DNA of 64,000 bases from CADEFX01 sp050260355 (GTDB lineage Bacteria > Pseudomonadota > Alphaproteobacteria > Rhizobiales > Hyphomicrobiaceae): the NCBI GenBank assembly GCA_050260355.1, contig JBLNBZ010000136.1, positions 11,847 to 75,846 of the forward strand, given 5' to 3'. Both the position numbers and the translations under genes were made by a program. Positions 8,802-19,927 of this stretch are shown in pieces. The number at the start of each line of letters is the position of its first letter. Position 1 is the first letter of the stretch. The notes under the pieces were generated by a model, which had not been told where the DNA came from, did no database searches, and was given only the letters and a program-made list of their open reading frames with translations.

Positions 8802-8822
8802 CTCAATCTTCCTGGCCCGAGA

Positions 8823-8954
8823 CTATTCGCCGACCACCACCACGGGGGTCACGTTCTCAGGCTTCAATGGGTTGGGCTCCTGGGCCTGCACTGTGCTCAG
8901 CACCGCAAGGAGCAGCGCTGCCGTCAGCACGCCGGCGGTAACAACCATTTTCAT
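8823..8954 (-). CDS. Very small secreted/membrane peptide of unknown function
   Basis: 43 residues: MKMVVTAGVLTAALLLAV begins a clear signal or membrane helix, then S-T-V-Q-A-Q gives a likely cleavage site, leaving a short tail of about 22 residues rich in Pro and Val (N-P-L-K-P-E-N-V-T). GGACAAGGA lies just before the first ATG; the second ATG (8948) is better spaced from AAGGA. A strong intrinsic terminator follows, which supports a real transcript despite the short length. An upstream in-frame start at 9068 is less likely. No family is recognised. Confidence 0.6.
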   Translation of the reverse strand: MKMVVTAGVLTAALLLAVLSTVQAQEPNPLKPENVTPVVVVGE

Positions 8955-9167
8955 CGTCCTTGTCCTGTCCCGCTGCGGACCCGCCGCGCTCGCGCAGCAG
9001 CACGGGTTCGTCACGTTTGTCATGGACTTGACATAGTGCGGATAGATGCGTTGGGGAGTGCCGGTCACAAGCTCGTGACGTAGAGTGAAGCTTCGGCGTT
9101 CCGAGCTTTAGTCGGCATTAACTTTGCAGCAACAACTTTTGAGCCGGAACCGGTCCCTCGCGGCGGC

Positions 9168-10076
9168 TCAGGTCGGCCGGCCCGGATCGTAGCTGTGCTT
9201 CTGGCGCCATTCCGACAGGAAGTATGACAGCGAGTCGTCCACCTTCTCCGGCAGCACGATCCGCACGGTCACGAGCTGGTCGCCGCTCACTCCGGTGCTC
9301 AGGTTGCGGACCCCCTTGCCTTTCAGGCGGAAGGTGCGCCCCGAGCTCGTCGCCTTCGGGATTTGCAGCGCCACCCGTCCCGAGATGGTCGGCACCTCGA
9401 TCTTGGCTCCGAGCACCGCCTCGTCGATGGTGATGGGCACCTCGATCGAGATGTCGTCGCCTTGCCGGCGGAAGTAGGGGTGAGGCCGGATGTGGATCTC
9501 GACCAGGGCATCGCCCGGCTCGCCGTCGCGCACGCCAGGGGCGCCCTTGCCCTTGAGGCGCAGGACCTGGCCGTCGGCGACGCCTTCCGGCACCGTCAGA
9601 TCGAGGGTCCCGCCTTCCGGAAGTGTGACGCGCTTCTTCGCCCCGCCGACTGCCTCGAGAAAGTCGATCTCGAGGGTATAGCGCATGTCCTGGCCGCGCA
9701 GGCTGAAGCCGGCGCCTGGCCCGCGCGGACCGCGGGCGCCGAACAAGTCGGTGAAGATGTCGCCGAAGCCGAAATCGCCTTCATTGAAGCTGCGCCGCGC
9801 ACCGCCCGCGCCCGCGCCACCTGCGTAATGGCGCTCGAAGCCGCGCCGCGGCTCACCGGACGCGTCGATCTCGCCGCGGTCATACTTGGCGCGCTTCTCC
9901 GGATCGCCGATGATCTCGTATGCGGCCGAGACCTTCTTGAACTGCTCGGCCGCGGCAGCGTCATTCGGGTGGAGATCCGGGTGCAACTCCTTGGCGCGCT
10001 TGCGAAACGCACGTCGGATTTCGTCATCCGAGGCGCCTTTGTCCAGCCCCAGGACTTTGTATGGATCGTCAGCCAT
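9168..10076 (-). CDS. J-domain co-chaperone of the CbpA/DnaJ-like type
   Basis: 302 residues. The N-terminal J domain (residues 5-70) has the HPD motif (L-H-P-D-L-H-P-N) needed to stimulate the DnaK ATPase. A Gly/Phe-rich linker (G-F-E-R-H-Y-A-G-G-A-G-A-G-G) follows, then two beta-sandwich substrate-binding domains (T-L-P-E-G-G-T-L-D-L and I-P-K-A-T-S-S-G-R-T-F-R-L-K-G-K-G). The four CxxCxGxG zinc repeats of true DnaJ are absent, so it is a CbpA-class or DnaJ-like curved-DNA-binding type protein acting in the cytoplasm. It stands alone, in the same direction as the ppk-ppx pair upstream. Confidence 0.93.
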   Translation of the reverse strand: MADDPYKVLGLDKGASDDEIRRAFRKRAKELHPDLHPNDAAAAEQFKKVSAAYEIIGDPEKRAKYDRGEIDASGEPRRGFERHYAGGAGAGGARRSFNEGDFGFGDIFTDLFGARGPRGPGAGFSLRGQDMRYTLEIDFLEAVGGAKKRVTLPEGGTLDLTVPEGVADGQVLRLKGKGAPGVRDGEPGDALVEIHIRPHPYFRRQGDDISIEVPITIDEAVLGAKIEVPTISGRVALQIPKATSSGRTFRLKGKGVRNLSTGVSGDQLVTVRIVLPEKVDDSLSYFLSEWRQKHSYDPGRPT

Positions 10077-10133
10077 ATGTCGTTCGTTCCTGCCGGCTGG
10101 CCGTTTATCACGAAATTTGGGCGCCCTCGCGCC

Positions 10134-11689
10134 CTATTTGCTGGCAATCCGGACCTCGGGCTCACGCTCGAGCAAATGCGCTAGGGCCTCATACCGTCGG
10201 CGAAGGCGCTCGCCGTCGAGCGCCTGGTGCGACTTCGGAATCGTCAGAACCAGCCGCTCTCCCTCGTAGGTGACAGGGGCGTCCTCGATGATCCCGGGAC
10301 GGCCGATCGAGAGCATGTGAGCCGCACGAACGGCCGCGCCCACGATACGCGCCCGCCTGACCGTCCTTTTCGAGACGATCTCCTTCAACCGCTGCGATAG
10401 CTCGTCATTGCCCTCGGCATCGCCGCCGATACCGATATGGCGAAAGTAGACCGTGAGTGCAAGGAACACGCGCTGCTCGTGATCGATGCCGCCGAGACCC
10501 GCGTGCGCTATGACGTTGAGGCTTTGCTCGCCCCGGTAGTCCGGGTGTGCGCGCCAGCCGGTATCGGAAAGCAGGCAGGCCGCGTGCCGCAGCCGCCGCT
10601 CCTCGTCGGTCTCCTTCGGCCCCGGCGGCTGGAAAAGGGCATCGGTCCAAGAGCAAAGCTCCTTGGCGTGCTCCGCCGACCTCGATTGCAGCCGCGCGTA
10701 GTCCTCGCAGAACGACAGCAAAGGGTCTTTGCGACGCTCGGTCTGGGAAAGCAGGCTGAACAGCAACCCCTCGCGGATGCCGAAGACCGAGAAGACCACT
10801 TCCTTCGGCCGCATGCGCCGCAACAGCCGCTCCAGAACCAGAGCGCCGTAGGGCACCACCTCGCGCCGCGGTCGCGGAAGATCGCCGGCGCCGGAGATGT
10901 CGGACAGCTTGCGGGCCTTGCGCACGTCCTCGCAAAACTCGATGGCCTCTCGCGTGGCGATCTTGTAGCCGTGCATCACGCGCAGTGGATAGTGGGTGTG
11001 ATCCATATGCAACTTGGCTAGCGCGCGCCAGGTGCCTCCCACGGCGTAGAACGTACGATCCTCGCCGCGCCCCAGCCACGCCACCCGCGCAAGCTGCTCA
11101 TCGACCAGGTCCAGAGCCCGGTCAAGACGCCCCCCGGATGTATCGATCAGGCGCAAGCCGCCGAGCGGAAGCGTCGTTGCCTCGCGCGAGCGCGCGCCGA
11201 ACAGGTCGATCAGCTCCAGGCTGCCGCCGCCGAGGTCGCCCGCCACGCCATCGGCTTCGCGAAAGCCCATGAGGACGCCGTTGGCGGCAAGCTCCGCCTC
11301 GCGCTCGCCCGACAGGACCTGGATCTCGGTGCCCGCCGCGCGCGTGCCGCGCACGATGAAGTCTCGCCCGTCGGCCGCTTCGCGCACTGCCGCGGTCGCG
11401 ATGGCCCGCACGTTCTTGACGCCGAGTATCCTGTTGATCGCATGGAACCGCGACAGCGCTGCGAGGGCGCGCTCGACACTCTCGGCACCAAGTCTGCCGG
11501 TCGTCGCCACCGAGCGGCCCAGCCCACAGAGCACCTTCTCGTTGAACAGCGGCGTCGGACTACGGACGGCTCCCTCGTACACGACAAGCCGCACCGAGTT
11601 GGAGCCGATGTCGATCACCGAGATCGGCTCGAGCTCTCTCAGACGGTCCTGCAGCGGCGCGTTTCGGTCGCCGTATGACTCCATGCCAT

Positions 11690-11693
<4 letters not shown>
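10134..11693 (-). CDS. ppx: Ppx/GppA-family exopolyphosphatase
   Basis: 519 residues. Hydrolyses terminal phosphate from polyphosphate and/or pppGpp. The N-terminal actin-like ATPase fold has the phosphate-binding motifs I-D-I-G-S-N-S-V-R-L (about residue 26) and D-L-G-G-G-S-L-E-L; the C-terminal half is the HD-like helical domain typical of long Ppx proteins. The GTG start at 11693 overlaps the ppk stop by four bases (GTGA), so the two are translationally coupled; an ATG at 11684 is an alternative. Together with ppk it balances synthesis and breakdown of polyphosphate. Confidence 0.92.
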
Positions 11694-13894
<2,201 letters not shown>

Positions 13895-13999
13895 AACGAC
13901 CTCCGCTTATACCGTAATCGCCCTACACCGGGGCTCGATCGGCCCCGCGCCGAGGCTGGCACATCCGGATGACCATTATATCAAGGACGGGTCGGTCGC

Positions 14000-14692
14000 T
14001 TATGGAAAGGGTTGCTGATCCATCGCTGCCAGCGCCTCCGCCGCCAGCGAGCGCGTCACCTTGCGGTGTAGAGCCAAGGCGCGCCGGTCGATCTCGGCCA
14101 CGATCGCGCCGGCGGCGGCCGTGGAACGCTCCATGCGCACGGCGATATAGTCGATGACCTGCGGTTCCACGGCGATCTGGCGGTCCGCGAACAGCTTGAC
14201 CAGGACCGCCTTCAGCAAGGCCTCGTCTGCGGACTCGATCGCCACCACGGGCAGGGCCCTGAGCCGCGACCGCAGGTCGGGAAGTGCCACCTCGAGCTCA
14301 CCCGCCGGGCGCAAGGATGTCAGCAGCAAGGAATGTTTGTGCTCTCGAGCGAGGTTGAGCAGATGAAACAGCGTCCGCTCCTCGGCAATGCCCCGGTCGA
14401 GGTCCTCTACGACCAGCGCGCCGGCCGAGCGCAACGTCTCAATCGCTTCCTCGGCGATCGCTTGCGCCGAGATCACCGGCGCGCCCGATCGCAACCGCCA
14501 GACGTGTGCCAGGTGACTCTTTCCCGCTCCACGTGGTCCTGTCACCATCGCGCTCGAGAGGGGCCAGTCGGGCCAGCGGTCGATCAGTGCGACGGCTGCC
14601 GCATTCGAGCCGCTGACGAGAAAATCCTCCTCGCCCAAAGCAGGGCGGTGCGGCAGATCGAGCACGAGCTGGCGCGGCTCATCGATGGGCAC
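14000..14692 (-). CDS. hdaA: HdaA-like DnaA regulatory AAA+ protein
   Basis: About 230 residues from a GTG at 14692, supported by AGGGTAGG upstream and a five-base gap from the preceding gene; the longer open frame to 15475 only shadows that gene. It opens with the clamp-binding-like sequence Q-L-V-L-D-L-P (residues 7-13), the usual Hda contact to the DnaN sliding clamp. Walker A is G-P-R-G-A-G-K-S and Walker B A-L-V-V-E-D-L-D. Unlike DnaA it has no C-terminal DNA-binding domain. Hda proteins trigger ATP hydrolysis by DnaA after initiation, preventing re-initiation. It follows the AI-2E transporter and phosphatidyltransferase genes in what looks like an operon, an arrangement common in Rhizobiales. 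Confidence 0.9.
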   Translation of the reverse strand: MPIDEPRQLVLDLPHRPALGEEDFLVSGSNAAAVALIDRWPDWPLSSAMVTGPRGAGKSHLAHVWRLRSGAPVISAQAIAEEAIETLRSAGALVVEDLDRGIAEERTLFHLLNLAREHKHSLLLTSLRPAGELEVALPDLRSRLRALPVVAIESADEALLKAVLVKLFADRQIAVEPQVIDYIAVRMERSTAAAGAIVAEIDRRALALHRKVTRSLAAEALAAMDQQPFP

Positions 14693-14697
14693 GGGAC

Positions 14698-15789
14698 CTA
14701 CCCTTTCGGCGGCTCGGCGCCGGCGGCCCGTCCGGTGCCGCGATATACGGAGCTCGCAAGATACGTGTCGAGCGCGAAGCGGACGAGAACGCCGAATGCA
14801 GCCGCGACTGGCACCGCGACGAGAATACCGACAAAGCCGAACAGATAGCTGAACACGAACAGTGCGAAGACCAGCCACACCGGGTGCAACCCGATCTTGC
14901 TGCCAACGATCTTTGGCGAAAGCACGGCGGAGTCGATCGCCATCCCCGCAAAGAATATGCCGGCGACAGTCAGGAGCAGCGCCAGGTTCGGCCACGGATC
15001 GGTCACGGCCATAGCGCCCGCGGTCAGGAATCCGAGAGCCCAGCCGACGAACGGAATGAAGGACACGACGCCGGTTGCGAGGCCAATGAGCACGCTGTAG
15101 CGCACACCGGCCCATGAGAGTGCGACCGTGTAGAAGATCGCCAGAATGATGCAGATCGTTCCCTGGCCGCGGATGAACGCCGACACCGCATCGTTGATCT
15201 CGCCTGCCAGGCGCCGAATGGTTTCGGCGTGATCGCGCGGCAGCCAGCCGTCGATCCTGTCGAGCATCGGATGCCAGTCGACCAGCAGATAGAAAACGAC
15301 AACCGGCGTGACCAGCAGCAGCGAGACGAAGTTCACGATCGCCAGGCCCTGGCTCCAGAGCGAGCGCACAATCGTGCCGATCGCGCCGGACCAATTCTGC
15401 GACAGCTCGCTGAATGCGCGCTCGAGGGCCGGCTTCAGCATCGGGTAGCGATCGCCGAGCCAGGATGCCGCCCACGTCTCGAGGGCCTGTTTCAGGCGAT
15501 CGATATCTGCCGGCAGCGTCTCCGCAAGCTGGCGCAGCTGATTGGCGCCGAACGGCACCAGCAGGACCATGGCCAGCACCACCAGCACCGCCACAAGGGC
15601 GACGATCAGAATGGCCGCGCCGAGCCGGCCAAGTCCGAGGCGCTCGATGCGGTCGGCTATCGGATTGAGAAAGTACGCCAGCACCATGCCGGCCACGAAC
15701 GGCAGCAGGATATCCTTGAGCAGTGCGATGAGCCCCAGGACCGCGAGGCCGACGGCGAGCCAGAACAGCACCTGCCTCTCAATCCGCAT
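14698..15789 (-). CDS. AI-2E family (PerM-like) membrane transporter
   Basis: 363 residues with about eight transmembrane helices grouped as in the AI-2E/TqsA/PerM family: two N-terminal helices, a long soluble loop (L-A-E-T-L-P-A-D-I-D-R-L) and a C-terminal set including P-F-V-G-W-A-L-G-F and the family's G-x-x-V-x-P-K-I-V-G pattern (S-P-K-I-V-G-S-K-I-G). Reported activities in the family range from autoinducer export to sodium/proton antiport; nothing here decides between them. Five bases separate its stop from the hdaA start, so the genes are cotranscribed. Confidence 0.9.
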   Translation of the reverse strand: MRIERQVLFWLAVGLAVLGLIALLKDILLPFVAGMVLAYFLNPIADRIERLGLGRLGAAILIVALVAVLVVLAMVLLVPFGANQLRQLAETLPADIDRLKQALETWAASWLGDRYPMLKPALERAFSELSQNWSGAIGTIVRSLWSQGLAIVNFVSLLLVTPVVVFYLLVDWHPMLDRIDGWLPRDHAETIRRLAGEINDAVSAFIRGQGTICIILAIFYTVALSWAGVRYSVLIGLATGVVSFIPFVGWALGFLTAGAMAVTDPWPNLALLLTVAGIFFAGMAIDSAVLSPKIVGSKIGLHPVWLVFALFVFSYLFGFVGILVAVPVAAAFGVLVRFALDTYLASSVYRGTGRAAGAEPPKG

Positions 15790-15829
15790 CCGAGCCCCCC
15801 GCGGCCGAGCCGCCAGATCTGCGCCTGTC

Positions 15830-16387
15830 TCAGGCTCCGCTTCCGGACTCCGGCCCGAAGCCCGCCAGGTGACCTATCCATGCCTTCAGATACACCGCCA
15901 GCGACAGCACCGTCAGTGTCCCCGTGATCCACACCAGGACCCAACGCAGCTCGTCGAGCCCCAGCGAGAACCCTTCAGCGGCAAGCACCGTGGCCGCCAG
16001 CACAATCTGCGCCGCCGTGTTGGCCTTGCTGACGGCGACGGGCTTGATCTGCATCGGCTGGCCGATAACCCAGGAAAGCAAAACCGCAACAACGATCAGG
16101 ATGTCGCGCGACACGACCGCGATGACCAGCCACGAGGGTAGCGCCTTGAGCACTCCGAGCGCCACGTAGATGCTGACAATGAGCAGCTTGTCGGCAAGCG
16201 GATCGAGATAGGCGCCAAGCGCGGTCTGCAGGCCGAAGCGCTTGGCAAGGAAGCCGTCCACAGCGTCGCTCGCGCCTGCGACGACGAACAGGACGAATGC
16301 TGCCTGGGTGCTCCCATTCACCAGCAGCCAGAATATGACCGGCACGAGAATAACTCGGCCGAGGGTGACGACATTCGGAAGGCTCAC
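15830..16387 (-). CDS. pgsA: CDP-alcohol phosphatidyltransferase, probable phosphatidylglycerophosphate synthase
   Basis: 185 residues from GTG at 16387 (AAGG eight bases upstream; the longer frame to 16525 adds an unmatched Arg-rich extension). Five or six membrane helices surround the CDP-alcohol motif D-A-V-D-G-F-L-A-K-R...G-A-Y-L-D-P-L-A-D-K, which fits D-x2-D-G-x2-A-R-x8-G-x3-D-x3-D except that the usual Arg is Lys. The family transfers phosphatidyl groups from CDP-diacylglycerol; similarity to PgsA around the motif (G-A-x-L-D-P-x-A-D-K) suggests glycerol-3-phosphate as acceptor, giving phosphatidylglycerophosphate. Another alcohol acceptor is possible. Located just upstream of the AI-2E gene, same direction. 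Confidence 0.8.
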   Translation of the reverse strand: MSLPNVVTLGRVILVPVIFWLLVNGSTQAAFVLFVVAGASDAVDGFLAKRFGLQTALGAYLDPLADKLLIVSIYVALGVLKALPSWLVIAVVSRDILIVVAVLLSWVIGQPMQIKPVAVSKANTAAQIVLAATVLAAEGFSLGLDELRWVLVWITGTLTVLSLAVYLKAWIGHLAGFGPESGSGA

Positions 16388-16544
16388 GCTGTGACCTTGT
16401 TTGTTCCCCGACAGACGATGCGTGAAACTATCGCCCCGCGGATAAGTCCCGCAATGGCGGGGCCGGCGGCCTGTGCTGCGGCGAAGAGGCCCTTCCGCCG
16501 CCGCCTTTGAGACTGTATGCGCCAAATCGTAGGGCGGTCGAGCG

Positions 16545-17657
16545 CTATCGACTGCTCAGGACCCACCCACCTGCGCTGTTGCGCAGCACAAGCCCCTGAT
16601 CTGCAAGGGACGAAGCGAGCCGTTCAGGCCCGCCCGGATAGCGCAGCGCGAGCCGTGCGCCGCGTGCGGAGAGCCCTTCGACCTCCAGGTCGGAAACGTC
16701 CGGGGTGCCGGACAGCTGCCGGCTGATCACCTGCCATTCAGCCATGTTGCTGAACTGCACGGCGATGCGGATGGTGTCGCCCGCCACGGCAGCGGTGGGG
16801 CCGCCGGCGCCACTGCGTACATCGCCGCGCACGCTCACGGCCTTCCAGCGGCCCTCGATGATTCCAAGCGAGATCACCGCGGCCAGCTCCGCCGTATAGG
16901 TGAGGTCTCCGTCGAGCCGATAGGGCCGCGCCAGCCGGATCGGCCCTGCCGCGTCACGGCCTGCCATGGTCACGTGCACCCGCTTGCCGGTCGGATCGGG
17001 CTCCAGCAGAGCCACGACCACGAGGCCGTTGCGGTTCTCGGGCGCAAGCGTGCGCGCGGCCGAGGCATCGCCCTCGACTGCGGCTTTAATGGTATCGGCC
17101 GGGGCGCGCGCATCGAGCGGCTTCAATGCAATCGGCGTCAGGCTGTTGGCGAGGTCGAGCGCCTTCCAGGCATAGAGCCACGTGTCCGAGCCGCTCGCTT
17201 CGGAGAAGGCATTCGACGCACCGGCTCCGGCAGCGGGTGGCCGATAGATCGGCACGAGCGTAAGCGGCTCGGCCTGCCGGTCGGCAAACGGCACGCCCTC
17301 GCGCTCGAGCAGCGCGCGCACGGCCTCGGCCTGGAAGGAGAAGTCGTAGCTGGCGATGTATTCGGTCGTGGAGTTGCGCTCCGAGCGCACCGAGAAGCCG
17401 GCAATCAGGTCGGCAGCCTTGACATTGCGGAGGGGAGCAAGCCGCATATAGGCGCCCACGGGAACCAGCCGCTTGAGCAGCGAGCGAAAGGCCGCTTGCT
17501 GGCCATCGGCGAGGGCCTTCTCCTTGGCAGCGACGGCGTTGGCTGCCTTCGCCTCGACGGGGTAGTTGCCAACGGTGAAGATCTTGTCGTCGGAGGGCGC
17601 CGAGGCGGCCGTCCCGGAAAGCGCGGCAAGGACTACCGCCGCCAGCCCGATTGCCAT
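16545..17657 (-). CDS. DUF2066 secreted protein
   Basis: About 370 residues from the ATG at 17657 (GAGGGG nine bases upstream; an in-frame start at 17768 exists). A signal peptide (M-A-I-G-L-A-A-V-V-L-A-A-L-S-G-T-A-A-S-A) is followed by F-T-V-G-N-Y-P-V-E-A and the block A-K-E-K-A-L-A-D-G-Q-Q-A-A-F-R, the hallmark of DUF2066. The function of this periplasmic family is unknown. It is divergent from purM with about 225 bases between, as in many alphaproteobacteria, and precedes the pgsA-AI-2E-hdaA genes in the same direction. Confidence 0.85.
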   Translation of the reverse strand: MAIGLAAVVLAALSGTAASAPSDDKIFTVGNYPVEAKAANAVAAKEKALADGQQAAFRSLLKRLVPVGAYMRLAPLRNVKAADLIAGFSVRSERNSTTEYIASYDFSFQAEAVRALLEREGVPFADRQAEPLTLVPIYRPPAAGAGASNAFSEASGSDTWLYAWKALDLANSLTPIALKPLDARAPADTIKAAVEGDASAARTLAPENRNGLVVVALLEPDPTGKRVHVTMAGRDAAGPIRLARPYRLDGDLTYTAELAAVISLGIIEGRWKAVSVRGDVRSGAGGPTAAVAGDTIRIAVQFSNMAEWQVISRQLSGTPDVSDLEVEGLSARGARLALRYPGGPERLASSLADQGLVLRNSAGGWVLSSR

Positions 17658-17883
17658 GCCCGGCACCCCTCGCCCGCCAAGCCCGGCCGCACGCCCGTTC
17701 AAGCTCTGTCTCCCCGTGTCCCTGGACCCTGCCCCGCCAACATGCCCACAGGCCGAACCGAGAGACAAGTTGCCGATCGGTCATCCCTTTTGCTATGCCG
17801 CGGCATCTCCGGCCACCAATGGGGCGGAAATTGGGTCTTGCCCGCTCCCGGAGCCGAGACCACCAGGAGCACGCGGCGGCGCC

Positions 17884-19017
17884 ATGGCTCGACCCGGATC
17901 GAAACGCAACCGCACCATTTCATACCGCGATTCCGGCGTGGATATCGAGGCGGGCAGCGCCCTCGTCGAGGCCATCAAGCCGCTGGTCAAGGCCACCCGT
18001 CGCGCCGGCGCTGACGCGGACCTCGGCGGCTTCGGAGGGCTGTTCGATCTCAAAGCCGCGGGCTTCAAGGATCCGATCCTGGTGGCGGCCAATGACGGCG
18101 TCGGCACCAAGCTCCGGATTGCCATCGAAAGCGGGCGGCACGATTCGATTGGCATCGATCTGGTCGCCATGTGCGTCAACGACCTCGTCGTGCAGGGGGC
18201 GGAGCCGCTGTTCTTTCTCGACTACTTCGCCACCGGCAAGCTCGACGTGGAGACGGCGCGCGGCGTCATCTCTGGCATTGCAGCCGGGTGCAGGCAGGCC
18301 GGTTGCGCACTGATCGGCGGCGAGACGGCCGAGATGCCGGGCATGTATGCGGACAAGGACTACGACCTTGCCGGGTTCGCCGTCGGCGCCGTCGAGCGGG
18401 GTGAGATACTGCCGCGCGGGGACATCGTTGCGGGCGACGTGCTGATCGGGCTGGCCTCGTCGGGCGTACACTCCAACGGCTACTCGCTTGTGCGCCGCCT
18501 GATCGCCGAGGAGGGGCTCGACCACAATGGGCCGGCCCCGTTCGACTCGGGCAAGAGCCTCGCCGAGGCGCTGCTCGCTCCCACCAGGATTTACGTGAAG
18601 CCGGTCCTGGCCGCGCTTCGCGCTACGGGTGGCGGCGGTCTTGGCGGAGCGATCAAGGCGCTGTCGCACATCACCGGCGGCGGCATATCGGAGAATCTGC
18701 CGCGCGTGCTGCCCGACGGCCTTGCCGCCCACGTCGGCGTGACGAGCTGGCGCGCGCCCGCTGTGTTCGGCTGGCTGGCGCAAGCGGGCAACCTCGACGA
18801 TGCGGAGATGCTGCGCACCTTCAATTGCGGGATCGGCATGATCGTGATCGCCGCCAAGGACCAGGTTGCCGCCGTGGTTGCGGCGCTCACCGACGCGGGA
18901 GAGACGCCCGTCGTCATCGGCGAGATCGAAAAGGGCCGAGGCGTGAAATCTCAGGCCAAGGGCAAGGGCGATGCGGAGGCGGTGCGCTATTCGGGAAGCC
19001 TGAGGTTTGTATCGTGA
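17884..19017 (+). CDS. purM: Phosphoribosylformylglycinamidine cyclo-ligase (AIR synthetase)
   Basis: 377 residues. Closes the imidazole ring of FGAM with ATP to give AIR, the fifth step of purine synthesis. The N-terminus Y-R-D-S-G-V-D-I-E-A-G and the signature D-G-V-G-T-K-L are present, as are S-S-G-V-H-S-N-G-Y-S and the C-terminal I-T-G-G-G-I-S-E-N-L block, showing a complete enzyme. An N-terminal basic tail (R-P-G-S-K-R-N-R) is slightly longer than in E. coli. The stop overlaps purN by four bases (GTGA). Confidence 0.97.
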   Translation: MARPGSKRNRTISYRDSGVDIEAGSALVEAIKPLVKATRRAGADADLGGFGGLFDLKAAGFKDPILVAANDGVGTKLRIAIESGRHDSIGIDLVAMCVNDLVVQGAEPLFFLDYFATGKLDVETARGVISGIAAGCRQAGCALIGGETAEMPGMYADKDYDLAGFAVGAVERGEILPRGDIVAGDVLIGLASSGVHSNGYSLVRRLIAEEGLDHNGPAPFDSGKSLAEALLAPTRIYVKPVLAALRATGGGGLGGAIKALSHITGGGISENLPRVLPDGLAAHVGVTSWRAPAVFGWLAQAGNLDDAEMLRTFNCGIGMIVIAAKDQVAAVVAALTDAGETPVVIGEIEKGRGVKSQAKGKGDAEAVRYSGSLRFVS

Positions 19018-19667
19018 GGGCCAAGAAGCGCGTTGCCATTCTGATCTCGGGCCGCGGCTCGAACATGCAGGCGCTGATCGCGGCTGCTCGTGCTCCCGAC
19101 TATCCGGCCGAGATCGTGGTCGTCATCTCCAATCGGCCGCAGGCGCCTGGCGTCGAGCTCGCGCGCGCCGCCGGCGTGAAGACGGTCGTCGTCGACCACA
19201 AGGCATTCGACTCGCGCGAAGCATTCGATGAGGCGATCGAGAAGGTGCTGATTGCCGAGAACGTCGATCTGGTCTGCCAGGCCGGGTTCATGCGCATCCA
19301 GTCCGCTTCTTTCGCGCAGCGCTGGGCCGGGCGGCAGCTGAACATCCACCCGTCCCTACTGCCCTCGTTCAAGGGCCTGCATCCCCACAAGCAGGCGCTG
19401 GACGCAGGCGTTCGCATCTCCGGCTGCACCGTACATTTTGTCACACCGGAGCTCGACGCGGGGCCGATCATTGCTCAGGCCGCAGTCCCCGTTGCGGAGG
19501 GTGACACGCCGGACACGCTGGCGGCGCGAATTGTTGCCGTGGAGCATCAACTCTATCCGCATGCATTGCGGCTGGTCGCAATTGGAGCCGCGAGGCTCGA
19601 CGGGGCCCGTGTGCGCATCGACAACACGGTTAACCAGGCTTCGGCGCTGCTCTCGCCACCGCCTTGA
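19014..19667 (+). CDS. purN: Phosphoribosylglycinamide formyltransferase (GAR transformylase)
   Basis: 217 residues from GTG at 19014, overlapping the purM stop by four bases. Transfers formyl from 10-formyl-THF to GAR in purine synthesis. The start V-R-A-K-K-R-V-A-I-L-I-S-G-R-G-S-N-M-Q matches the family N-terminus. The catalytic Asn/His in N-I-H-P-S-L-L-P and the Asp in E-L-D-A-G-P-I-I are present. Translational coupling with purM is expected. Confidence 0.97.
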   Translation: MRAKKRVAILISGRGSNMQALIAAARAPDYPAEIVVVISNRPQAPGVELARAAGVKTVVVDHKAFDSREAFDEAIEKVLIAENVDLVCQAGFMRIQSASFAQRWAGRQLNIHPSLLPSFKGLHPHKQALDAGVRISGCTVHFVTPELDAGPIIAQAAVPVAEGDTPDTLAARIVAVEHQLYPHALRLVAIGAARLDGARVRIDNTVNQASALLSPPP

Positions 19668-19927
19668 GAGCCAGTTACATCAGCAACACATATCCCTCGG
19701 CAATGCATAGCTGCGGCAGATCCTACAATAGACACCGCGGCAGAGCAGATGCTACGAGCCCAGGGACGGCGGTAGGCTGCTGATGCCGCGTAGTCCAGGC
19801 TGGTATCGCCGCAGGGCCGCGGGAAAGGGAAACGCGAAGTGTGCCCAAGGGAGGCGCTCGCAGGACCGTCTGCGGGCGTAGTAGGCATGCCGCTTTGATG
19901 GAGCGCTCGTCTCGAGGCTGAAGGCTC

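Noticed and set aside
14693..15475. Long open frame that would extend HdaA upstream by about 260 residues
   Set aside because: It only shadows the AI-2E transporter gene; the HdaA family starts at the GTG at 14692, which has a ribosome binding site and starts with the clamp-binding motif.
19668..19927. Small gene or RNA upstream of the P450
   Set aside because: No open frame with plausible codon use and no stable structured element was recognised in these 260 bases.
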